In this document: piece by piece, positions 1 through 5,623 of the stretch
How the letters are laid out: every line of letters begins with the position of its first letter
Numbering within the stretch: the stretch's first letter is position 1
Assembly (NCBI GenBank): GCA_007123785.1
Contig: SLGL01000052.1
Location: forward strand, 1 to 8,827
Origin: Balneolaceae bacterium
GTDB taxonomy: Bacteria > Bacteroidota > Rhodothermia > Balneolales > Balneolaceae
Length of the DNA stretch: 8,827 bases
Reading direction: 5' to 3'
The notes under the pieces: generated by a model
Told to the model about the DNA's origin: nothing
The model's input: only the letters and a program-made list of their open reading frames with translations
Database searches by the model: none
Translations under genes and position numbers: made by a program

Positions 1-91
1 CAATCGGTTTTTAAAAGATACCAAGCCTTCCGGTTCAGCGAACCGGGCTACATATCCCCGTACAACGGGTCGCTGACCCGTTACCTCAGAA
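1..91. repeat. 91-bp direct repeat, copy 1 (hairpin doublet, REP/BIME-like)
   Basis: This stretch is identical, base for base, to 148-238 and may extend past the window edge. It holds two perfect hairpins: 30-46 (CCGGTTC, loop AGC, GAACCGG) and 64-82 (AACGGGTC, loop GCT, GACCCGTT). The first stem can be lengthened by AGC 24-26 pairing with GCT 47-49 around a three-base bulge. Read on the minus strand, the first hairpin is directly preceded by GTAG, the tetranucleotide found 5' of the hairpin in REP sequences handled by RAYT (TnpA-REP) transposases. The REP/BIME label is inference from this architecture. No RAYT gene is present in the window. Confidence 0.85.
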
Positions 92-147
92 TCTTGCAAA
101 CATCCATCCGAACTATAATTTCCAGCATTCTCAACTGCACCTTCTTT

Positions 148-238
148 CAATCGGTTTTTAAAAGATACCAAGCCTTCCGGTTCAGCGAACCGGGCTACAT
201 ATCCCCGTACAACGGGTCGCTGACCCGTTACCTCAGAA
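148..238. repeat. 91-bp direct repeat, copy 2 (hairpin doublet, REP/BIME-like)
   Basis: This is the second perfect copy, 147 bp from the first, with 56 bp of unrelated sequence between them. Its hairpins are at 177-193 and 211-229. The copy ends 44 bp beyond the gltX stop codon, so its hairpins could slow transcription or protect the 3' end of the gltX mRNA. Neither hairpin is followed by a proper T-run on the minus strand, so it is not a standard intrinsic terminator. Confidence 0.85.
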
Positions 239-281
239 ACCAATCAAAACCCAGGTGCCGAACAGGCTGTCCGGCGAACAG

Positions 282-1769
282 CTATCCAAGCTTCTTCACT
301 GCTGTATCAATCCGCCGAAGAACCGACTCTTTCCCCATCAGTTCCATCGAAGCAAACAGATCGGGACCGAAGCCTTGTCCGGTCGTGGCAATTCGTAGCG
401 GCATCATCAGCTTTCCAAAACCAACACCTTCAGCATTGATCACTTCTTCCAGCAAACTCTTCAGCGTGGCGGCCTCAAATTGATCTTCATCCAGTGCAGC
501 AATTTTTTCCTTGTAGGCCAGAACCAGCTCTGAGCTGTCATCTTTCCACTTTTTCACAGCTTTTTCATCGTATTCCTCCGGGTCTCCGAAGAAAAAACTG
601 CCCATCGTTATGATTTCGTCGATTTTGCTGACTCTCTCTTTCAATAAACCGATCGCTTTTTCAAGAAATTCATTATCCGCATTTTTTACGGCCTCATTAT
701 CGGCAATCTTTTTAATTCTCTCAGCAAGTTTTCGATCTGAAATCTCACGAAGGTAATGCTCGTTATACCAGAGTAGTTTTTTGTGATTAAAGACGGCTCC
801 GCCCTTACTCACCCGATCCAGTGTAAAAAGGCGGCAGAGATCATTGAGTGAATGGATTTCACTATCATCACCGGGACTCCACCCCAGGTAAGCCAGGAAG
901 TTCACCAGCGCTTCTGGTTCATAATGCTGTTCGATATAATCTTTCGTATTGATTGGAATTCCTTCCGATTCGGCTTTCCGCTTGGATAGCTTTCCTCCGC
1001 TGGGTGACATAATAAGCGGCAGATGGGCCATTTTTGGCAGTTCCCATCCGAATGCCTGATAGAGCAGTACATGTTTGGGTGTACTGCTAAGCCACTCCTC
1101 ACCGCGGATCACATGTGAAATTTCCATCAGATGGTCGTCCACCACATTGGCCAGGTGGTAGGTGGGCATACCATCGGACTTGAGCAGCACCTGATCGTCC
1201 AGCCCTTTCGATTCAAACGATACATGGCCACGGATCAGGTCTTCAAAGCGGATCGTTTCGCGACGTGGCACTTTCAAGCGCACTACGTATTCGTTACCTG
1301 CATCCAGCCGTTTCCGGACCTCTTCGCTGGGCAGGGTGAGGCTGTTTATCATTGACTGACGAGTGATGGTATCGTATTTAGGTGACGGATTCCCCGATTT
1401 TTGAAGGCGTTCGCGCATCTGATCAAGTTCTTCGGTTGTATCGAAAGCATAGTAGGCGTGGCCATTTTCAATGAGCTCTTCAGCAAACTTTTTATACATC
1501 TCCTTTCGCTCGCTTTGGCGATATGGGCCAAACTTTCCCGGATTTTCAGAACCTTCATCAATCTCAATACCACTCCACTCCAGGGATTTAATAATATCCT
1601 CCTCGGCCTCTTTTACGTAACGGCTCTGATCTGTGTCTTCAATGCGAAGTACAAACCTGCCATTGTGATGGCGGGCAAACAGGTAGTTGTAAAGTGCGGT
1701 TCTTAGCCCTCCGATGTGTAAAAATCCGGTTGGTGATGGTGCAAATCGAACGCGAACATTGTCTTTCAT
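282..1769 (-). CDS. gltX: Glutamyl-tRNA synthetase (class I)
   Basis: GltX attaches glutamate to tRNA-Glu in the cytoplasm using ATP. The 495-residue product is of normal bacterial length and starts with the diagnostic RFAPSPTGFLHIGGLR segment (HIGH-type signature HIGG at 18-21). The family block DGMPTYHLANVVDDHLM lies near 199-215, GEEWLSSTPKH near 223-233, and the KMSKS-type loop KLSKR at 260-264. The catalytic Rossmann domain fills roughly the first 320 residues, and the rest is the helical anticodon-binding region, ending in the typical PLRIATTGQGFGPDLFASME stretch. The ATG at 1769 is right because the signature begins at once after it. No Shine-Dalgarno is seen in the A-rich leader. It is probably a single-gene unit, since the DUF1499 gene upstream is divergent. 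Whether it is the discriminating form cannot be told from sequence alone. Confidence 0.97.
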   Translation of the reverse strand: MKDNVRVRFAPSPTGFLHIGGLRTALYNYLFARHHNGRFVLRIEDTDQSRYVKEAEEDIIKSLEWSGIEIDEGSENPGKFGPYRQSERKEMYKKFAEELIENGHAYYAFDTTEELDQMRERLQKSGNPSPKYDTITRQSMINSLTLPSEEVRKRLDAGNEYVVRLKVPRRETIRFEDLIRGHVSFESKGLDDQVLLKSDGMPTYHLANVVDDHLMEISHVIRGEEWLSSTPKHVLLYQAFGWELPKMAHLPLIMSPSGGKLSKRKAESEGIPINTKDYIEQHYEPEALVNFLAYLGWSPGDDSEIHSLNDLCRLFTLDRVSKGGAVFNHKKLLWYNEHYLREISDRKLAERIKKIADNEAVKNADNEFLEKAIGLLKERVSKIDEIITMGSFFFGDPEEYDEKAVKKWKDDSSELVLAYKEKIAALDEDQFEAATLKSLLEEVINAEGVGFGKLMMPLRIATTGQGFGPDLFASMELMGKESVLRRIDTAVKKLG

Positions 1770-1813
1770 GAAATGGGTTTTTCTTATTATTTCTCGTTTT
1801 TTGTCACAGCTTT

Positions 1814-1821
1814 CAAAAATA
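1814..1821 (-). promoter_or_regulatory. Candidate gltX promoter, Bacteroidetes-type -7 element
   Basis: The minus strand reads TATTTTTG, a full match to the Bacteroidetes -7 consensus TAnnTTTG, 44 bp before the gltX ATG. Transcription would start near 1808 and leave a short A-rich leader. The -33 element (TTTG or TTG about 19-21 bp further upstream) is poor: the sequence there is ATTAG-like. An eight-base motif with two free positions can occur by chance, so this rests on position as much as on the match. Confidence 0.4.
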
Positions 1822-1955
1822 CGGTGATTTCTGTTTGAAGGCTAATTTAATCGGGAACCTGATCATGGGCTAATTATCAAAAATCCGGAGGCATGGAATC
1901 TTTTTTTATAAAATCAGCTTTAGTTTTCAGACATTGGAAAAATCAAACATATATA

Positions 1956-1978
1956 CATTCATTTTTTTATAATGAATG
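1956..1978. promoter_or_regulatory. Inverted repeat overlapping a TATAAT box before the DUF1499 gene
   Basis: CATTCATT (1956-1963) and AATGAATG (1971-1978) are perfect 8-bp arms around a 7-bp AT-rich spacer. The right part overlaps TATAAT (1968-1973), 31 bp before the ATG at 2005. It could be an operator or simply an AT-rich coincidence; no good -35 sequence stands 16-18 bp upstream. The divergent gltX promoter lies about 135 bp away. Confidence 0.25.
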
Positions 1979-2004
1979 AATTCCTCTAACCAAAATAGCT
2001 GATC

Positions 2005-2727
2005 ATGGTTTTTGCCCGAATATTACTTTATTTGTCGTTGGCCGCTTCCTTTATTTTTCTGATCTCCGGTTACGGTTATCAATGGGATATCTGGTCCCTA
2101 TCTGCCGGAATGACTATGTTACGATACAGTGCATATGCTGCCATCGGCCTTGCAATTATCAGCATTGCATCTATCTGGTTTCTTCGTAAATCCCGGACAA
2201 GAGCCATTGCATATGCCGTCATTGCATTTCTGTTTACCGGAATTATTAGTGGCAGCGCTTTGTACTGGAATCACCGTGCAACATCAGCACCGCCCATTCA
2301 TGACATTTCCACCGATCTCGAAAGTCCACCCGAATTTGTTGCCTTGCTTCGTCTCCGGGAAGGAGCCAGAAATCAGCCCGATTATCCAGGAGAAGCCACT
2401 GCTGATGAACAGCGCCAGGCTTATCCCCATATTCAGCCGCTTGAACTCGAAATGGATCTTCAAGAGGTAATGGATGCTGCCGTAATAATTCTGGCACAGC
2501 GTAACTGGGATTTTGTAGCCATAAACCGGAATGAAGGGCGAATTGAAGCTACTGAAAAACTCCCGTGGTTTGGATTTAAAGATGATGTAATACTGCGTTT
2601 CAGTCCAACAGCAACCGGCACACGTGTGGATATGAGGTCGAAATCACGAGTGGGCAGAGGGGATCTTGGTGTAAATGCACGACGAATTGATCGTTTCCTC
2701 AGTGACCTGGAAGAAAGTTTGAACTAA
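2005..2727 (+). CDS. DUF1499 family protein with N-terminal membrane segments
   Basis: The 240-residue protein has two parts. Residues 1-90 contain three likely membrane helices (about 4-22, 40-60 and 67-88), the second and third linked by a basic loop (RKSRTR). Residues 95-240 match what I know of DUF1499: the opening PPIHDISTDLESPPEFV, the middle AYPHIQPLEL, the WFGFKDDVILR block near 188-198, and the closing VDMRSKSRVGRGDLGVNA with RIDRFL. The function of this family is not established; it is usually described as conserved and uncharacterised. The start is the first ATG before the first helix, without a visible Shine-Dalgarno. The gene stands alone, divergent from gltX and convergent with the DUF72 gene. 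The family call is confident; any role in the envelope is only inferred from the helices. Confidence 0.88.
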   Translation: MVFARILLYLSLAASFIFLISGYGYQWDIWSLSAGMTMLRYSAYAAIGLAIISIASIWFLRKSRTRAIAYAVIAFLFTGIISGSALYWNHRATSAPPIHDISTDLESPPEFVALLRLREGARNQPDYPGEATADEQRQAYPHIQPLELEMDLQEVMDAAVIILAQRNWDFVAINRNEGRIEATEKLPWFGFKDDVILRFSPTATGTRVDMRSKSRVGRGDLGVNARRIDRFLSDLEESLN

Positions 2728-2874
2728 TGGATGGATGTTACAGGAGGAATTATCCCCATGGCATGAGTACCGATATGTGAAGTTTTTAAATGGTTTTAAC
2801 TATCAACTTCCGGCTATTAGCTGTCAGCAACGAAAAGAACAGGCTCTTTTGAATTGGTTCCAAGGGGTATAAAT

Positions 2875-2909
2875 CCTGATTAGATGACTTAAAAATCAGG
2901 GGAATTTTT
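2875..2909 (+). terminator. Possible terminator of the DUF1499 gene
   Basis: CCTGATT (2875-2881) pairs with AATCAGG (2894-2900) around a 12-base loop. It is followed after GGAA by TTTTT (2905-2909) and a CT-rich tract. The stem is only 7 bp, the loop is large, and it lies about 150 bp after the stop codon, so it is a weak candidate. Confidence 0.3.
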
Positions 2910-2958
2910 CTCTCTTTGATTCATTCAGAGAATTGTGGAAAGAATAAAGTTTCGCAAG

Positions 2959-3039
2959 AAACCCGCAATGTTTCCATGTCACCATTGGCAGTAAGAATGG
3001 AATAATGCAGCCTTTTTGAAGAAAAAACATTGCGGGTTT
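2959..3039. repeat. 15-bp perfect inverted repeat with 51-base spacer
   Basis: AAACCCGCAATGTTT (2959-2973) is the exact reverse complement of 3025-3039. The right arm runs into TTTT (3037-3040), so transcripts on the plus strand could form a long stem ending in U residues, a possible terminator. The left arm overlaps a smaller hairpin GTTTC-GCAA-GAAAC (2949-2962), which would compete with the large stem. A short non-autonomous element bounded by terminal inverted repeats is an alternative, but I see no flanking target duplication. Confidence 0.6.
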
Positions 3040-3146
3040 TACCGTCAATTGATTGTTAAACATCACAAGAGTAATTTTTCAAAAAATCCAAGCCCATACC
3101 TGAGACAATATTTCCAGTCAAACTTTAACCGAGTTGAATCTGCAGA

Positions 3147-4013
3147 TCAAAACAACCCGAGCTGCCGGGCCTTTTTCTCCGATGGCCATTCCGGCATTGG
3201 GCTGATTTCGATCAGTTTTGCCAACTCTTTGTGAAAGTACCGTGCAAGCTCAGGAGCGTGTAGTGTTTCCGGTGCATGGATAAAAATGTAGGGGTGTCTG
3301 GATTCCCTGATCCAGTTGGCCGTGATGATAGCCCACTCCTTCAAATGGGCCTGATTGTTGAGAACATCATTCGCTCCCACAAAACGCACAAATGGATTGG
3401 CACCTGTTGCATCAAATCGTACGGGCAGTTTCGGCTTGCGGCTCTGCGCTTTTTTAACCGATGACTCTCCAATTTGCAACTCATGGAGCTTGCGCGTATC
3501 GAACACCACACGGTTCACTCCATAGCTCTTCAAAAAATCGTTAAAATGTCTCTCCTTTTTTCCTTTATCAAAAAAATCGGTGTGCCGAACCTCCACGGCA
3601 AAACTGAGATGAGGAGGCAGTGACTCAATCAAAATTTCCAGATCTTTCATCTGCTCAAATGAAAACTGAGGAGGTAACTGAACATGAAAAGGCCCGAGTT
3701 TGGTACGGATCGGGCTGAAGAGATCCAGAAAAGTGATTGCTTCCTCTGTAACATGTCTGAGCTGCTTCTCATGAGTAATAGTTCGCGGAAATTTGAAACA
3801 AAATTTAAAATCGGCCGGAACCTGAGCACCCCATTTTTCGATCGTTTTGGGAGCAGGAACATTATAAAATGTAGTATTTCCTTCTACCGAGTTGAAAACC
3901 GAAGCATATTGCATCAAAAACTCATCGGGTTTAACATCATCCCGGAAAAAATTACTTTTCCACTCCTTATACCCCCACTGAGTCAGGCCGATATGGTATT
4001 TTTTGATGCTCAT
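3147..4013 (-). CDS. DUF72 (YecE-like) family protein
   Basis: I place the start at the ATG at 4013, giving 288 residues. The open frame extends 21 codons further to 4076, but the family's N-terminal strand (here YHIGLTQWGYKEW, residues 6-18, equal to the usual IGTSGWSY segment) comes right after this ATG, and the extra residues look like non-coding leader. Other family landmarks are VEGNTTFYNVP (43-53), FKFPRTITHEK (73-83), HVQLPPQF (110-117), AVEVRH (139-144), VVFDTR (169-174) and a C-terminal YIFIHAPETLHAPELA (242-257). DUF72 proteins adopt a TIM-barrel-like fold, and their reaction is not established to my knowledge. The protein is soluble, without signal peptide. The gene lies downstream of the ZIP gene on the same strand, but a 249-bp gap makes a shared operon unlikely. 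Confidence 0.9.
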   Translation of the reverse strand: MSIKKYHIGLTQWGYKEWKSNFFRDDVKPDEFLMQYASVFNSVEGNTTFYNVPAPKTIEKWGAQVPADFKFCFKFPRTITHEKQLRHVTEEAITFLDLFSPIRTKLGPFHVQLPPQFSFEQMKDLEILIESLPPHLSFAVEVRHTDFFDKGKKERHFNDFLKSYGVNRVVFDTRKLHELQIGESSVKKAQSRKPKLPVRFDATGANPFVRFVGANDVLNNQAHLKEWAIITANWIRESRHPYIFIHAPETLHAPELARYFHKELAKLIEISPMPEWPSEKKARQLGLF

Positions 4014-4118
4014 AAGAACTCGTATATAATGAGATTTTACCCTCAATAAACGAAATTTTATGATCAAATCATGCATAATCAGAGAAATGTCCTGAACTCT
4101 CTTTCTCTGTTTTCAATT

Positions 4119-4205
4119 TTACTCTTTGAAGATGAAGCACCCTAATAAAGCCGCTTTTACTTCAATAACTAAAGATATAACGTTACCTGGAATTTGACTC
4201 ACCAT
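4119..4205 (-). CDS. Possible 28-residue small ORF, hypothetical
   Basis: In the gap between the ZIP stop and the DUF72 start, the minus strand has GGAAGGAG (4215-4208), then TG and an ATG at 4205, followed by a 28-codon frame ending in TAA at 4121-4119. The peptide begins MVSQIPGNVISLVIEV and ends LLGCFIFKE, with a mostly apolar middle. The spacing to the ATG is only two bases; a GTG as second codon has a better spacing of five. This is the only open frame in the window with a good Shine-Dalgarno sequence, in a genome whose larger genes here lack one. That makes it either special or accidental. I do not recognise the peptide. Confidence 0.22.
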   Translation of the reverse strand: MVSQIPGNVISLVIEVKAALLGCFIFKE

Positions 4206-4262
4206 CACTCCTTCCGTTCATACCCAACAAAGTTGAGGAAAACAAAAAGATCAATTTACTAA

Positions 4263-5108
4263 TCAGCCCAGGGTAATATCCAGCACCATCATCACGCAGA
4301 AACCGATGATGGTTCCCATGGTGGCAATGTCGGTATTTCCGGCCCGCTGGGAAGTGGGAATCAACTCTTCCACGACCACAAAAATCATCGCACCTGCGGC
4401 AAAACCGAGAGCATAAGGCAGAATGGGCTGAATAAAAATAACCGCAAGAGCGCCGATCACAGCCGAGGGTGGATTCACAAGTCCGGAAAGTTGTCCGTAA
4501 TTAAAACTGAGTGCCCTTGAAACACCCTCCCCTCTCAGCGGCATAGATACAGCCATTCCCTCAGGAAAGTTCTGAATACTGATTCCGATTGCAAGAGCAA
4601 TGGCAGCCATTACAGTTGCAGTTCCCGTCGGGTCGATCCCCGAAGCAGCTGCCCCAAAAAGCACACCGACGGCAAGTCCCTCAGGAATATTGTGAAGTGT
4701 GATCGCCATAACCAAAAGTGTGGCACGCCGCCAGGTAGTCTGCACTCCCTCAGCCTCATCGCGCGGCAGGCCGAGGTGAAGGTGAGGCACGTATGCATCG
4801 GCCAGGCGAATACAGAGCGCACCCATGATAAAACCGAGAACAGCCGGTATCCATTTAACCTGTCCCATAGCTTCAGCCATATCCATCGATGGCTCAAGAA
4901 GAGACCAGATAGTTGCCGCGATCATCACACCAGCGGCAAATCCAAGTGAAGCATCCAGAAACTTCCGGCTCACGGTTTTGTTCAAAAATACTACTCCGGC
5001 TCCGATGGCAGTTGTAATCCAGCAGAGCGTTCCCGCAATAAATGCCTGCATCACAGGATGAAGCTCAAAAAACCAGCTCATAAAAGGAAGTTCAGCCATA
5101 ATAGTCAT
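4263..5108 (-). CDS. ZIP family divalent metal transporter (GufA-like)
   Basis: This is a polytopic inner-membrane transporter of the ZIP family, expected to move zinc or another divalent cation. About eight membrane helices are visible. Numbering residues from the TTG one codon upstream, the two metal-site helices carry HNIPEG (140-145) and QNFPEG (180-185). These are followed by PLRGEG and GQLSGLVNP (206-214), and EELIPTSQ (248-255) lies in a later helix. A cytoplasmic-type loop holds the histidine pair of VPHLHLG (108-114). These match the GufA branch. The frame opens with TTG at 5111, then ATG at 5108 and another ATG at 5099; I chose 5108, but 5099 is equally possible. Substrate cannot be fixed from sequence: zinc is the default, iron or manganese possible. 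There are no metal-related neighbours. The stop is TGA at 4265-4263, and no convincing terminator follows. Confidence 0.93.
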   Translation of the reverse strand: MTIMAELPFMSWFFELHPVMQAFIAGTLCWITTAIGAGVVFLNKTVSRKFLDASLGFAAGVMIAATIWSLLEPSMDMAEAMGQVKWIPAVLGFIMGALCIRLADAYVPHLHLGLPRDEAEGVQTTWRRATLLVMAITLHNIPEGLAVGVLFGAAASGIDPTGTATVMAAIALAIGISIQNFPEGMAVSMPLRGEGVSRALSFNYGQLSGLVNPPSAVIGALAVIFIQPILPYALGFAAGAMIFVVVEELIPTSQRAGNTDIATMGTIIGFCVMMVLDITLG

Positions 5109-5116
5109 CAAATATA
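5109..5116 (-). promoter_or_regulatory. Candidate -7 element at the ZIP gene start
   Basis: The minus strand reads TATATTTG directly before the ATG at 5108, matching TAnnTTTG. If used, transcription would begin around 5102-5105 and the first complete codon would be the ATG at 5099, giving an almost leaderless message. No -33 TTTG is seen at the expected distance. The directly repeated GGTTA (plus strand, 5126-5130 and 5134-5138) lies just upstream and could be an operator, but this is speculative. Confidence 0.25.
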
Positions 5117-5623
5117 AATCTTTCAGGTTAATCGGTTATCAGTAAAAGAGTAAAAAAGTTAGCTTAGAATAAAACTATTTTTAGTTATTAAGAAAGATAA
5201 TAAAACATCATGAGTTAGCATATTTTTTAAAAAATAGTGACCGGAAGGCAGGTATTCTGAAGAGTTTTACAAACACTTTCTTTTTGTGCTGATGGCCCTG
5301 ATTGAACGAATTAAAAAACTTCGGGATTTTTCAGAGTACAATCACCGGGCTCCATAACTTTCAGATTCATCAGAATATATGATATTCCAATCCACTTATC
5401 AGTTTTGCACTTTAAGCAGAAAAGATCGTCAGTTAAATATCTACCTCTCACTTTTCACACCCAAAAACTCCGCAAGAACGGATGCCTCTCCGGTGAAAAA
5501 AGTGTATATTATAAAGATTGAAAAAAATGATTTTCAACCGGAGCCGGTAAGTACCGCTGAACCAAACTTTTCAGCTTTCTGTTATCCGGTAAACCATTAA
5601 AAAAACATATACAAAAAAGTTTT
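5112..5623. other. Divergent intergenic region between ZIP and gcvP
   Basis: This AT-rich spacer carries the control regions of two divergent genes. It has an imperfect AT-rich stem at 5163-5192, a 21-codon frame at 5292-5357 whose reading is open back to 5241, and CCGG-centred dyads from 5490 to 5591. A 73-codon frame at 5379-5600 (plus strand) lacks protein-like character and a ribosome-binding site, and I do not count it as a gene. I looked for the conserved pieces of a glycine riboswitch aptamer ahead of gcvP and saw none. No clear promoter for gcvP stands out; the closest -7 matches (TAACTTTC at 5355, CAGTTTTG at 5400) each have one mismatch. Confidence 0.55.
5537..5556. promoter_or_regulatory. 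Overlapping CCGG dyads upstream of gcvP (candidate operator)
   Basis: Two perfect dyads overlap: ACCGG-AG-CCGGT (5537-5548) and CGGTA-AG-TACCG (5545-5556). Both have a two-base AG centre and share the CGGT half-site. Another CCGGTA lies at 5586-5591 and CCGGTG at 5490-5495, all in otherwise AT-rich sequence within 135 bp of the gcvP start. The arrangement suits a dimeric regulator binding in tandem, but no known motif was recognised. Confidence 0.3.

Larger units (their letters stand above)
1..243 (-). other. Open frame across the 91-bp repeats, coding status doubtful
   Basis: On the minus strand, 81 codons are open from a TTG at 243-241, just after an in-frame TGA at 246-244, to the window edge. 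Because the repeat period is 147 bp (49 codons), both copies are read in the same frame and give the same 30-residue segment twice, including ARFAEPEGLVSFKNRL. There is no ATG. I do not recognise the peptide. It may be a by-product of a repeat lacking stops in this frame, or a fragment of a gene running off the left edge. The opposite strand is also open (94-483), but that frame runs into gltX antisense and looks like a shadow. Confidence 0.15.
2728..3146. other. Convergent intergenic region with hairpins, no credible gene
   Basis: This 419-bp spacer lies between the 3' ends of the DUF1499 and DUF72 genes. It contains an AGGAGG at 2742-2747 leading only into tiny open frames, a hairpin with a following T-run (2875-2909) and a 15-bp inverted repeat (2959-3039). 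The only longer frame, 3016-3234 on the plus strand, runs antisense into the DUF72 gene and has no protein-like character. The region probably serves termination of both neighbours. Confidence 0.6.

Noticed and set aside
94..483. 129-codon plus-strand frame across the repeats and the gltX 3' end
   Set aside because: Most of it is antisense to gltX, and the rest reads through the repeat hairpins. Its composition is low in typical protein features and no start signal is present.
4014..4076. Upstream extension of the DUF72 protein to 309 residues
   Set aside because: The extra 21 residues precede the conserved first strand, have no family counterpart, and overlap AT-rich, promoter-like sequence.
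4225..4240. Hairpin CCCAAC-AAA-GTTGAGG as terminator of the ZIP gene
   Set aside because: The stem is short with a wobble, and on the minus strand the T-rich stretch comes before it rather than after.
5163..5192. AT-rich imperfect stem between ZIP and gcvP
   Set aside because: It has only short helices with two-base bulges in very AT-rich sequence, as expected by chance.
5379..5600. 73-codon plus-strand frame before gcvP
   Set aside because: It has no ribosome-binding site and no recognisable motif, and it runs through the CCGG dyads. It is more likely leader sequence.
5400..5623. Glycine riboswitch ahead of gcvP
   Set aside because: I looked for the conserved aptamer pieces (GGAGAG-type and the purine-rich core) and found none in order. 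A covariance search with the Rfam glycine riboswitch model would settle it.
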